A DNA stretch of 64,000 bases from Prorocentrum cordatum (Eukaryota; Sar; Dinophyceae; Prorocentrales; Prorocentraceae): assembly GCA_963575745.1 (NCBI GenBank), contig CAUYUJ010018572.1, forward strand, positions 96,001 through 160,000. Reading direction: 5' to 3'. How positions within the stretch are numbered: the first letter of the stretch is position 1; each line of letters starts with the position of its first letter. This document shows positions 21,880 through 33,083 of this stretch, one piece after another. Below the pieces are notes generated by a model. The model did no database searches. It was not told where the DNA came from and was given only the letters and a program-made list of their open reading frames with translations. The translations under genes were made by a program, and so were the position numbers.

Positions 21880-22900
21880 GGTGATGCACTCGTGGGGTCC
21901 GCGTGGGGTTTGCTTTGAGGTCTCTAGGTGCCCTCGTGGGGCTCCTTTGGATTGTCCTGGGGTCCCCGTGGTGCTCGTTTCACATGTTTTGGGGCCACAC
22001 TTGGGCTCTTTTGGGGACGGCTTGGAATCCCTGCAAGGCCTCCGTGGGTCATCGTTTAGGGCGTCCGTCAAAGGGGGGAGTTTCCCCCTTCCCCCCCCTC
22101 CTCGGCCCCCCAAAGCCCTCCTCTCGGGGTTCTCTTCGGGCTCTCTTGAGGCGATGTTGAGCGCTCTTGGGGTCGCCGTGGAAGGCCCGTCAGGTCCATC
22201 GTGGAACTGTCTTCTGCCACCATGGGCCCACATTGATGCTTCAGAAACGCATCGGACGCCAAGCGGCGAGAAGGCAGCACTCATATATTGCGATCCTGCT
22301 GTTGCAGGATTTTGGCCCATTGGAAGGGTGCTGAGGGGGTTCCGAGAGCATTGGGAATCTTCTAGTGGCCCTCATCGCGCCTCATGGGTGGTGTGTCGGG
22401 AGCTATATTGGACCATCTTCTGCTATTTCGGACCGCCTTGGATGCCACCTTGGAGGATTGGAGGCCTTGCTGCAGCCGTCTTGGGCCATCTTGGGCACCC
22501 TGGCCGTTCGCACCCTTCAACAGCAACAAATCAGGGAGGGGAGGGGGAGGGTGTCCCTTCCCGAAGGGAAGAGGGGTCCTCTTGGGGTTGTGTTTTGGGG
22601 GCCCAAGGTGGGGCTCTTTGAACATAGATTTGGGCCCTCTTGGAGGCCCTGCAGGCCTCTTTGGGCCCTTTGTAGGGGGTCGATCAACCGAGGGGGGGGG
22701 ATCTGCCTTCCCTTCTGGGCCCTTTAGGATGGCCTTCCGAGGCGCTTCAGAGGCGATCTTGGGCGCTCTTGGGGCCGTCGTGGGGGAATATTGGGCCCTT
22801 TTCTGGGGCTCTCTTCGACCATCTTGGGCACATCTTGAGGCTTCGAAGGCGCATCGGAAGCCAAACGGCGAGAAGGCACAATTCATAGATTTGCCTTTTG
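21880..22900. repeat. Degenerate cttgggggcct minisatellite with internal duplication
   Basis: Two successive blocks end in matching tails: cttcagaaacgcatcggacgccaagcg with gagaaggcagcactcat near 22,240, and gcatcggaagccaaacgg with gagaaggcacaattcat near 22,850. A roughly 600 bp duplication of the whole block is likely. Related tails appear at about 8,350 and 47,250. Confidence 0.65.
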
Positions 22901-25900
22901 CGCCCGCGTGGCACCGCCGAGCCCGAGAGAAGCGGGGCCGGGCGACAGTGCTGCTAAGGCGAGCAGACGCCAGGGACCTCAGCAGGCACACGCATCGTCC
23001 GAGGGATCAGCCGGCATGGGGGGACGGTGAAGTGATCTAAGAAGGGCAAGAGCGGCGAGAAACAGCAGCAGCCGCAGACCAAACCACCTTTGCCGCTTTC
23101 GTAGAAAAGTGTATGATGCAACGCTCAGGTATCGCTGAACTTAGAGTGGTGCTGGCAGTGCGGAAGGCATTGGCAGTCCTCGACCAGTGCAGCATCCTGT
23201 TCGTCCCAACCGCCTTCAGAAGATGGTAGCAGTGGGCCCCATCTTCAGACGGTTTCTAAGGGTTCGACCAAAATGGGCCGCTCGACGACTCCAGCATCGT
23301 GTCCATCCATTCCAGTGTTGCAGCAGGCAGTTGGCTCTATTGGGACACGCAGCATGAACGAGGATCGTGCGCAACGCAACATTGAACCGCCCAGAGGAGT
23401 TCTCAATTCAATGCATGTCGTAGTTTGAGAGGCGCGCAGAGGACCCCAGCCCAATTCGCCCAAGAAAACTCGCAGCGCCGGAAGCCCAAGACCAGAATAA
23501 TCGCGAAGAACGAAGTGAGAGTAGCAGAGCTTCTTACACCGTCAGAAAACGCACGAGCTGCAGCATCGGAGATTGACGATAAGTTGCACCAGGGGGAGCG
23601 TCTTTTGAAATCAGCCCACGCGGGACATGCGACTCATCAAGTTGCGCTGGTTTCACATATGAAAAGAAAGCAGCAGCATGATCGGGCACCGCTTGCGGCA
23701 ATCGCAGAGGCCCTCAGAAGGCCCTGAGCAGCGCGGGCGGCGCAGCAGCTGGCGCGGCAGACTCCGCCGCCAAGGGGGGCGGCGCCCGAGCCGCCGTAGC
23801 AGGCGCGGCCCCTGCGGGGGGGGGCCCAGGGCCAGCGGGCCAACGCCGTCGGGCGGCCCAGCGCCACCCCCCCCCTCCCCATCGCCGAAGCAGGGCTCGG
23901 GGGAGACTGGGGCGGGGGCGGACGAGCCCATGGAAGGCCGACGGGGGGGGGCGGCGACGACGGACCGCCAGAGGCCGCAGCCGTTCGCGCGACAGGCCGC
24001 GCGACAAGTAGACTTGCCCCCCCCCCCCCCCCCGCGCCAGTTCCGGCGGGCACCCTCCTCCCCGCCCAGAGGCTGAGGCAACGTGCGCGTCTCCTGCTGG
24101 AGACCGCGGCGGCGGCACCTGCGGCGTTGGCGCGGTCGCGCGTTCGCGGTGGACCGCCGCGCTTGAGTCATTGAAGGCCTGCCGGCCCCCCCCCCCCCCA
24201 GGAACGCCGGTTTTTCCCCGGGGGCCCTGGTGGCCAAGGCGCCCCTCTTCAAGAACGGGTGCGCTTCCTTTCGGCGCCCGTGCCTGCCCGCCAAGAACGG
24301 CGCCCCCAGTGGCGGCGGCGGCGGCGAGCGCGCGCATTGGAGGCGGGGTGGTGGGTGGGGGGGGGGCGGGGGGCGTTGCCAGAAGCGCGTGGATTTGCAG
24401 GTCGACCCCCGCGTCCTAGGCGTGGTTTCGCCTGGCCGCCTCCTCCAACTTCAGGTTCAGATCGTTTGGGCATTCTGCCGCAATGAACATTCTGGGCGCG
24501 GGGGGGGGGGGGAGTCGATCGCGGAGGTCGGGGCCCCGCCCATAGCAGGAGGAGGGTTCAATCTGGAACCTTCCGCGATGAGTGGTGGTTTGGCTCCGCG
24601 CAACGCGCGGCCAGATCGCGCGGCCCGCCGGTTGCGTCTTGACTCAGCAAGACCACTCGGCCGTCTTACGTCTGCGGCCAGAACCCTTCGCCTCGGGGCC
24701 AGGGCGGGCCTTGGAACAGCTGCGCCTCTGCGCGACCACCTCCCGCGCTGCCGATGGCACTTCTTCGATCGAAGCGCCGCGGCTCAGGAAGGCCCAGAGG
24801 GCCCCCCCGCGCCCGCCCGCCGCCCCGCCCTGCCACGATGACCTCCGCGCCGCCTTGGAAGGGCCTTTGCTCGAAGTCGAGTCCGACGAAGGCCTCCGAC
24901 CTGCACCGGCAGATCGAGCGGGGCGCATCCAGGGAGCACTGGATACTGCGCATCAGGCACGGGCTTCCGCGGAGGAGCACGGGGTGTGCGGCGCAGGGCA
25001 AGAATTCGACAGGAGTACTTTAAAAAAGGGCCCCCTTTCTCGGTCGCGTCAGCGTCTGCGGCGAGTTTGCCGATCGCTAAGAGCAGCCCGTTCGCGCCAG
25101 CGTTGCGAGCAGTGGGTTGGGCGGCCAGGCGACTGCAGGAATTGCTGGTGCCGTTCAGGCAGTTTGGCGTGCACAGTGGGCCATCGCACGCCCAGAGGCA
25201 TTCCGCGCGCGTCGCTCGCGGTTGCAGGCCCCGCCCGAGAACCCGCGGCCCGCGCTGTTCCGGCGTCGCCCGCGGGCCGAGGCCGATCGCATGCGAACTC
25301 ATTGCCTGGAAGGACCTCGCGCCCAGGTCGGAGATGCAGGCGCGCGTGGTTCAACAGGTTGCCAGGGACATATCGCGGTCGGATCGGCGCTCGACGGTTC
25401 TTTCGTGCGTCGGGGGGCGTTGGGCCCACGCGCGCGCCGAAGTGGCAGCTGATTTCCCGGGCGATGTCATCGCCTGGGGCGACGGGGAGCTGGCGCGCAG
25501 CTTTTCTGCCAGGCATGCTGCGCAAGGAGACCTGTGGCGCGCAGCCGTGAAGGCGACCGTCGCGCCAGGGGGTGCGTTGGAGCCGCCGCTTCCGCCCAGA
25601 TTTGTCATGCCAGCAGCTCTCGGTGGGGGATTGTCGAGGAACTTGCCCAGCTGGCTCAAAGCTAACGCCGTCGCGAACGACGGTTATCACCCCGCCACTA
25701 AAGCTCCATCGTCGGTCGCCTCCGACACGATCCCCGTGCAGACTGCAGGGGGGCCGTGCCCCCGCGCCGCCCTGGATGTTGCTGGCGCTGTTGTTTCGTT
25801 GGCCAGACGCCTGGCAGGAGGGCGGGCGGTGTCTTTCAGAGCCAGTCCAGGTCGCGCTCGGAAGCTGCCGCCAGCTGGCGCATGGAGCGGCAGACTAGCT

Positions 25901-26010
25901 TGGCGGACGGGCGAATTTCAACATGGCATCAGGGGGGCGCGACGGGCGGAATCTGGAGACAGGCGGTCAGGGGTGCGTGCGCAGATGAGCGGTAGGCAAG
26001 CGGGCGTCTC
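22901..26010. other. Unassigned GC-rich region upstream of an RT relic
   Basis: The plus-strand frame at 23,041-23,727 (EGQERRETAAAADQTTFAAF, then KNEVRVAELLTPSENARAAA) looks weakly coding, with in-frame TAG/TGA/TAA interruptions. It could be the upstream part of the RT element at 26.0 kb. The rest (23.8-25.0 kb) holds C15-C17 and G11 homopolymers and Pro/Arg/Gly shadow frames. Confidence 0.35.
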
Positions 26011-27060
26011 CTGGCCGATCTGTACCAGTGCTATGAGCACGTGAAATCGGTATCGCTGTGGCACGAATGCGAGCTGCGTCAATTCCCATTGCATGTTCTC
26101 CGCGCCTCGATTTTGAGTTACCGCGGGCCAGTTGCGATCGCGATGGATAGAGCGCGCCTCCCAACCAGCGTGCCCGAGCTCAGGAATGGCATTGTCGAGG
26201 GGAGCAGCGCGGCTGCGCATGGGGATAGAAGGGCGCGGCGCCCTTGGTCAGAGACACGGAGCCACCCCGGGGCGCGAGCTCCACGATTTACATCGATGAC
26301 CTCGACGTGGACAGATCGCACCCAAAGGCTGGGGGGCGTTTACATGCCATTGCCTGCTTGGCGGGTCACTTGTTTAGCATGTGCCTGAATCGCACGAAGC
26401 TTCACAATTCTGTGAAGAAGGGCTGTGTCACCGCCGGCTGCAGGGTGGTGGTGACCAGGGCCCAGTATGTTTATGGGCAGTTTCTCACGGGGGGGGGGGG
26501 TGCGGTGGGCATCTCCGCGGGTCATCAGGGCGCGAGCGCGCCCAGCTCAACCATCGAGCAGAAGCCGAGATGCCGCAAGGCCTCCAGAAACACCCCGCGG
26601 CTGGCCATTAGAGCACGCGGACGAGAGCTCCCAGGCGCATGCCCAGAACGCGAGGCGGAAGGCGGCATCTCAGGCTAGGAGATCTCTCGCAGGCCAGAAG
26701 TCGGCGGCGACGCGGCGGCGCGCGGGCCCGAGGAGATCCACGGGCTTCGTGTCACGTGGGAAAAGGCTTTGGGCAGCTGGCGCCCCAGGGCTTCCGTCGA
26801 CCTGGTCTCCGGGCCCTCCCCTCCGACCGGGACCTGGCGGGCCACGCATTATTGTTCGGTGTGCTGAGGGGCCGCGGACCCGCGCCACGCGCTGCCGGTG
26901 GTCTGCGCGCTGGCGCTCTCTTTGCAGCGTTCCCCGCCTGCCTCGAGGCGCTGATCATGGCCCCGCCTAGTCTTGGCTCGCGCGCGCGAAGCCGTCAACC
27001 GAGTCTCGATGCCGTTTCTGCAGGGCGCTGAAGCAGGCCGGGCGTTCGCGGGCCGGGCGG
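26011..27060 (+). pseudogene. Second non-LTR reverse transcriptase relic
   Basis: Plus-strand RT remnant in several frames. At 26011 the frame reads LADLYQCYEHVKSVSLWHE then FPLHVLRASILSYRGP and GIVEGSSAA, matching RT motif A (the Asp in ADLYQCYEHV) and the following Y..R..G..aGs region. In another frame at about 26,285 it reads TIYIDDLDVDRS (YxDD box) with VKKGCV downstream. Around 26,800-26,960 it gives LLFGVLRGRGPAPRAAGGL, resembling the post-RT A.G.GlaPrA.GrSL block. It belongs to a different RT lineage from the one at 16-17 kb. Upstream limits are unclear, and possible N-terminal sequence reaches back to about 23.0 kb. Confidence 0.6.
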
Positions 27061-27836
27061 CTTTCAAGTCTGCGTCCGCGGCGCCCGCGCACTTGGCGGA
27101 CCCCCCGCCGGCTTTCTAGTTGCAAAGACCTCGTGAACAAGCTTGTCCAGGACAGGGGCCACCAAGGATGATGAAATCAGAGCCAGGACCTCTTGACCCA
27201 GTCCATCACGAGTGGCCAGAAAGCTCTCGAGGCAGATTTCACGGCGGAGAAGCTCCTCGGGAAGGTTTTGTTATTTTTTTTTATGCCGCGCCTACTCGGC
27301 TGCTGCTTCTTTCCACGGGTGGGATTACGAGATGAGCCCGCAGTGCATTTTCCGCCCGTCAGTTGTCTCCCGGCGGCGCCGCGTTTGGAAGTGCACGGAG
27401 GGGGGCCCAGCCAGTCAGGAGCTACACTCAGACCTCATTGCGGACACAATTTCGACGGGTGAGTTCGAATCGCTGTTCAAGTCTTAGTGGCTGTGCAGGT
27501 ATCCCTGAGATGGGGCTGGAGGCCCCAGATTGCGCCAATTATTTTGACGCGAATGGGGCCACGGAGCCGTTCTAGATTGCCTACGGTGCTGTTTTTTTCC
27601 GCGGCAGCTCTGTCCTGGGCCCCCAAGCCGACGTTTGGGCCCGAGGCGGCTGGGCCGCCATCGGGACCGACGAGGAAGGACATCTCATCAGAGGCGTGTC
27701 GGGGTCCATTCCGAGTGGCCTTCCCCGAACTGCAGCGTCAATTAGCTGAACATCGCGGGTTGACGCATCCGGTCGAACACTGCCCTCTGGACCCTAGTCG
27801 CGATGAGGTTTCGGACGTGCGCGTGGACTGCCTGCC

Positions 27837-28125
27837 GTGGTCTGGGGATCCAAGGACCAACTGAAGGCTTCAAGACGCAAGGCGGCCCAAGCGGGCCAGT
27901 GGAGCAACATCGAACATGCCTGTCTGAAAAGCTGGAATGTCGACAGCTTTGAGGCTCGCCTCAGTGAGCATAACGACTCCAGCCAACCGAGGTGGCAGAC
28001 TAGGGAGAATACGTGGGCATACGTTTCTGCCAAAGAGGCTGCGGGGAGGTATAGGTCACCCCCAGATGCTGGCACCTCCCTTGCGTCATATAAGAAAGGA
28101 GACCTTGTGGCGGACGCGCTTGTCA
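27837..28125 (+). other. ORF-like left flank of the YR retrotransposon
   Basis: The open frame LKASRRKAAQAGQWSNIEHA, then CLKSWNVDSFEARLSEHN and GTSLASYKKGDLVADALV runs straight into repeat A1. Its composition (Lys, Trp, Glu) differs from the surrounding GC shadows, so it may be coding sequence of an older element or gene interrupted by the insertion. No family recognised. The right flank at 35,203-35,640 also has Cys-x2-Cys patches (WQCFACAKK, LFCIRCDSY), possibly from the same interrupted unit. Confidence 0.3.
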
Positions 28126-28264
28126 TGGAGGTTTTAGAACGGGTTGAGCAGAGGGGCCGTCTTGGTGATGTTCTCGGCTTCCCTTGTCCACACTGAGACA
28201 GCAGGAACCGCCCTGTCGCTTCTCTTCCCTGCTGCCGTTCATTCTCAAGTTGTTTGTCGGTCTC
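28126..28264 (+). repeat. Split direct repeat A1
   Basis: 139 bp, starting tggaggttttagaacggg and ending tgtttgtcggtctc. It is matched by A2 at 34942-35080 with 6 differences. It forms the left end of the retrotransposon, and the first plausible ATG of ORF1 is 3 bp after it (28267). Confidence 0.9.
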
Positions 28265-28266
28265 AG

Positions 28267-30056
28267 ATGACTGCGCCCCAGGCCACCTCGCGCTAGTGGG
28301 CCTGGGGCTTGCCAACCTGATCGCGTTGCTCTCAGGTGGCCTGCATCCGCCATTGGAGCGGGGGCTGGCTCCCTGTGCTCTGCAGGCCGTGTGCCCGCCA
28401 GCGTGGCTGCCGCCGGGCCCCGACAGCTGCCCGCCGTGCCCCGAGCTGGAGACGGCGCCGTGCCCCGTGGTGCAGCCGGTGTGTCCTGTGGTTGAGAGTT
28501 CGAAGAGTGAGCCCGAGGTGGGCCCCTGGGGCTGGATCGCTGCGGCTGCTCCTGGCGTGACGGTCGCGCTGTTGGGAGAGCTACGCCGGCTGGTTCACAG
28601 CTGCCAGCGCCGCAGCCGCACGGAAGAAGATGATCGCTCGATGTCACCTGCCCCCGCTCGCCGCGGCGGAGGCGTGGTGCGCTGAGCTGCCCATCGGATC
28701 GCTGATCCGCGTCTCGCACGAAGGGAGGCCATGGACCACGCCAGGATCGTGCTCTGGCCGAGCCGTCGTCGAGACGCGCGGGGGCGGCAGCGGAGGAGGT
28801 CGACGTGCTGGGTGCTGCCCGCCGACGGCGACGTGTGGGGGGAGGGCCTGAGCGGGAAGAGTCCCGCGACAGGCCCTTCGGGAGGATCCGTCCTGGACCA
28901 GGTGACAGGGGACCCTCCAGACGGTCGCCGCCTGTGCAGGTTCCGCCTGCTCCCGAGCCTGGACGAGATCTTGGAGCGCGCGGCGGAGTGCCGCGAGACT
29001 ATGCTTGGCCGAGGCCAGCGAGAGTCCGAGGGAGCGGAGCGCGTGAAGTATCCCGACGGTGTTGAGCGGCCGGGCCGAGAGTATTTCCCATGGTTGATGG
29101 GTGAGCGGCTGTGGGTGCTGGCGGAGCCGCTGCCAGGGATGCCCGTCGGCACGGTGGTGGACCCCTTGCCCGAGGGCGCGGTGCGTGCCGGCAGCCAGGC
29201 GTTGGCCCGCCTCTCTGGAGGCAGCTGCGAGGGCTGCTTGGAGCCGCCCCCTCGCCGGCACCCGCGGGTTCCGCGGTCGGCGGCGCGGAGACCCCTCCGC
29301 CCCGGGCGCCAGTGGACCACCCTGGTCCCGACCACCTAGCTGCCAAGCTGGGTCTCGCTGATGAGCCCGATGCTCGGAGGGAGGCCGCACCCGAGGAGCC
29401 CAACAATGACGTCGGAACGCTCTGGGTCGACTGGGACGAGCAGGGCGAGCGCAGGAAGGACTTCCGCCGCGCCGTGGCCGAGAGCTCGAACGTGGAGTGG
29501 GATCACCATCGCCTGCCCTCAGATCGGACGTGCCTCCACACGTGCAAGATGATGATGAACTTGAATGCCTCACCTCGGGCCTGGCTGGAACGCTTCTTGC
29601 AAGGAGAAGGGGATAGCGTCCACAGACAGGGCGGCCCACGAGCTCAGGGTTTTCTGTGACATCCTGCAGGAGGCTGGAGAGCTCGACCAGCTCAACTTAG
29701 GTGGGTTGGCGTGCTTGGAGGTCGCGGCTCTCCGGTTGAATATGCTGGTCGATGCTCACAAGACCAGCGGCACGGCGCCCTACTCCAATGCGAAGTACCT
29801 ATCGCCTCTGACGGAGGTAGACCAGCTCATGGCGCCAGCCCTGCGCTCACACGTGTCGAGGCGCGCCAAGGAGAAGCATGAGCTGCTGCAGGGTGATAAG
29901 AAGGCCGAGGCGTTCGCAGCGAGCGCCTCATCATCTCGAGCTCCACCGCGGGAAACGGCCGACGATGGAGGCAAAGGCGGTGGCCGGGGCGGCAGCGGGG
30001 GCGGTCGGGGTAACAAGAACCGATCGCGTGCCCTCGCGCCGCCCGCGCAATCATGA
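28267..30056 (+). pseudogene. ORF1 (gag-position protein) of the YR retrotransposon, frameshifted
   Basis: The region starts at ATG 28267 and needs at least four indels to stay open. N-terminal part: a hydrophobic segment LALVGLGLANLIALL, then Cys/Pro-rich sequence and a second hydrophobic stretch. Middle: HLPPLAAAEAWCAELPIGS then LIRVSHEGRPW and ARIVLWP. C-terminal half: GTLWVDWDEQGERRKDF near 29,415, then AHELRVFCDIL, LDQLNLGGLACLEVAALRLN and RRAKEKHELLQG, ending in a Gly/Arg-rich tail at 29,960-30,030. I recognise this as the conserved protein upstream of the RT in a repeated dinoflagellate polyprotein. Its function is unknown and its gag role is inferred only from position. It probably starts the polyprotein. 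Confidence 0.65.
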
Positions 30057-31735
30057 CGGACTCGACACAGTCGGCGGAGTGGGCCCCCGCTGGCTGGACT
30101 TCCTCTTCGGCCCGGCGAGCGCCTTTGGCTGTGGCGAGCGGGGACAGGGACCTCTTTCCTCTTCCTCGCCTGGCCGCGCCGCCCACCAGCCGGGGCGGCA
30201 GCCGCGCCCGGATGGCTGGTGCCAGGCGGAGGCGTGAGCACGAATTGGCAAGTGGCGCGATCGACTCTCTCAACTGGCTTGCTGGCTGGGAGCTGGCCGA
30301 CGCTGGCTCGCCGCGCCCCTTGGACTTTTGGGGCAAGCACGCTGGGATTGTGCAGCGGGTGGCAAGCGAAGCTCTTCAGCGTCGGGCCGCAGCTCCCAGC
30401 CCCTGTCCATCTCGCGAGGCGGCGCTCAGTGCGTTGCTCAAGGGGTGCTCGATCTACGACGCATCGGGCTCCCCGAAGAACCTGGCCTCCTTCGTCCGTG
30501 ACCGCGTGTCCTTGCCCCCGTCGATTGTCGGCTGCCGCCAGGTGGAAGACATAGTGGGTGAGGCTGGTCGCACTTCGTTGGAGGAGAATCACAAGCGCAT
30601 GAGGCGGCCGATCCACGATATCGATTTTGACAACTTGCCGGCTCCGTATTTTGACCCGCTGCTGAAGCGGAACAAGATGAAGTACCATAGTTTTTCGAAG
30701 GATCTCACGTCACGAGGTCTCTTGCTGGCAATTTTGACGCCTTCTGAGCAGGCTGGCCTCTTTTTCATGAAAAAGTCTGACGGGCACAAGATGCGCATGA
30801 TAGTGGACGCCCGCCGTGCCAACGCCTGGTTCAACGTGCCGCCCAGCGCGCAGCTCCTCTCCTGCGAGGGCTTCGGGCGCGTGGAGGTGAGGCCCCCCGA
30901 GGGAGTGGCCATCGGCTCCGCCCGCGCGGAGGAGCTGCTGGGCAAGTTCAGGTTCTTTCTGGGGATGACGGACGTTAAGGACTGCTTCTACCGCATGCGG
31001 ATCCCCCTGGGCCTGGCGAATCATTTTCGCTGCCGGCCGCGCCCGCCGACGTCCTAGGGCTCGCGGGCAAGGAGCTCGAGGGGGCTCGACTGGGGCTGGG
31101 CACCCTGGTCTTTCCGTGCATCGGCGCGCTCCCCATGGGCTTCTCGTGGTCGCTCTTCTTGGCGCTGGATGCCAACGAGGAGAGAGTGGTCAGCTCGAAG
31201 TCTTGGCCGGGAGGAGATATGACGATCTCCGAGAGGCTGTTCATGAGCGACCGAGGGCCCCCGCTGGTCATGGACGTCGAGCCTGGCCGCGTGGGAGGGG
31301 CCTACGTGTACGTCGGCAACCTAGGCGCCATCACCCCGTCGGAGACCATCGCGCAGGAGGTCCTCGATCAGTGGGCGGGGCTTTTCGAGGGGGTCGGCCT
31401 CGACCTGCACAAGAGCTCCGTGACCTCGGCCGCGTGCGAGGCTCTGGGGGCCAAGCTGGACCTCGAGCTGATGAGGTCGGGCGTGAGCGACGGCCGCTTC
31501 TGGGAGGTGTACACGGGGCTTGGGGGCCTGCTGGCGCGCGGCCGCGCGGCGGGGCGAGCCCTGGAGGTGGTGCTCGGCCACTGCGCCGTCTGTGGGCTGG
31601 CTCTGCGGGGCTCGTTGAGCTGCTGGCACGCCTCCCACCGCTTCATCCAGCGGCGCTACCTCGAGCCCGCTCGCCTGTGGCCCGAAGTCGTGATGGAGGT
31701 GAAGATGTTCTGCGGCCTGCTCGCGCTGATGGGCA
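30053..31735 (+). pseudogene. DIRS-type reverse transcriptase, frameshifted
   Basis: Begins with RDLFPLPRLAAPP and EHELASGAIDSLNWLAG, then LLKGCSIYD. RT fingers follow: AGLFFMKKSDGHKMRMIVDAR. Motif A is FLGMTDVKDCFYRMRIP (Asp present), ending near 31,040 where a shift moves the frame. Motif B is GALPMGFSWSLFLALDAN at 31120-31180. Motif C is AYVYVGNLGAI at about 31303-31335: the catalytic Asp of the usual YVDN is replaced by Gly (codon GGC at 31315), which would abolish activity. The thumb continues with EGVGLDLHKSS and GAKLDLELM. The RT is DIRS-like (YVDN rather than YxDD), consistent with the recombinase and split repeats. Confidence 0.75.
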
Positions 31736-32382
31736 GGACTGGTGGCGCCCGTGGAACGGCTGCGTGCTCCAGACCGACGCCAGCGAGAGCGGCTGGGGGA
31801 TGGCGCAGTCGTTCTGGCCGCTCCGCGTGGTGGAGGAGGTCGGGCGCTGCCCGGGCGGGCCCGCTTCCGCACCGCGCGGGGGAGGCCTGCGCGAGAGAGC
31901 GCGCTCGCTGCCGCCAGCCCGGTCCAGGATAGTTCGGGGCTGATCCGCAGCGTCGAGAGTTTGATGAATGAGGATTCCTCGGAGCCCGATGCTTTGTCCG
32001 CCTGGGATGTTGATCCTGATTTTGCCGAAGTCCCCTGGGAGTGGCTCCGAAAAGGGGCCTGGGAGACGGTCCGCTCAGGGATCTGGCGATTTCCCGAAGG
32101 CGTTTTGATCCTGGAAGCCAGGGCCCTTGTTAAAGCAGTCCAGAGGTTGGCCACTCTGATGGAGTCAGTGTGCGTCAGCTTTTCCTTTCAGATAACATGT
32201 CAGTGGTGCTTTCTTTTTCGAGGGCCCGATCCTCATGCTTCAGTCTTTTGGTTCACACTCGTCGATTCTATGCCTATGCCATAGCGTTGGGTCTTTCACC
32301 CGCCTTTCGATGGATCCCGTTGGAGTTTAATGAGAGTGACGAAGGCAGCAGGTTTTTTTCAGAGAGCGACAGTAGCATATAA
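31736..32382 (+). pseudogene. RNase H domain of the YR retrotransposon, frameshifted
   Basis: WNGCVLQTDASESGWGMAQ (first catalytic Asp in TDAS) lies near 31,755-31,815 in frame 3. FAEVPWEWLRKGAWETV and EGVLILEARALVKAVQR (Glu) lie near 32,020-32,150 in frame 2. QLFLSDNMSVVLSFSRARS (second Asp, DN) and FRWIPLEFNESDEGSR (final Asp) run from 32,173 in frame 1. These are the ordered RNase H blocks of DIRS-order elements. Three frames in 650 bp imply at least three indels. A TAA at 32380 interrupts sequence (SSI*TSLLDDKFEASL) that looks continuous with the next segment. Confidence 0.7.
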
Positions 32383-33083
32383 ACATCTCTCCTCGATGAT
32401 AAGTTTGAGGCCAGTTTGAATACGCAAGCCCGTCCTCCAAGAGCCGTCCCCGAACCAGACGTGTCCGTTGGTTATGTCAGTAGGCGTTTTGGCTCTAAAC
32501 CTTCGGTTCTGGCCACCATCGCCGAGCTTCCGATCGATGTAGAGGGCTCTGAGCATGGGCCCGAAGCGGCTGCGGGGGCTCAGCGCGCTTGTGGTTCGAT
32601 AGCCGACGCTGCCTTTAGGCGACAGGCCCCCTCAGACAGCGGTGGGCTCGCGGGCACTGACGGCCAGGCACGTGGCGAGCCGTGCGCGGGCTGGCCCGAG
32701 GGGCGCCCGAACGCCGGCCGCCCCGCCGACGGCAAGGCGCCGACGGGCGCCGGTGCCGGCCCCCTCCGCTGTGCCAGCGAGGGCTGCGCGGAAGGAGCGG
32801 CACTTCTCGGCGCTGGACGACAGGGGCGCCAACGGGCAGGACCTCGCTGGAGACGAAGGGGGGGCCGCCGAGGGCGACAGCAGCTTCAGCGGCTCTGACT
32901 CGGTGATCGAGCACCTGGGGCGCGGCCGCGTGCGGATGCGGCAGCTGCGCGCTCGGCGGGCGCAGAGGCGAGCGAAGCTGTGCGCCGACGCGATCCTTGC
33001 TGCTCAGGAAGCGGGAGTGAGCATCTTGCAGACCTTGGCCGTGACGCGGCAAACGCAGGTGAGGTGCCAGCGCTACCTCGATC

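Noticed and set aside
22000-22230. Possible coding exon with Gly/Leu/Ser content
   Set aside because: It is the degenerate cttgggggcct minisatellite. Frames change with the repeat and match the other loci.
24986-26044. 352-codon plus-strand open frame
   Set aside because: No ordered motifs. High-GC shadow upstream of the RT relic, although part could belong to the element in another frame.
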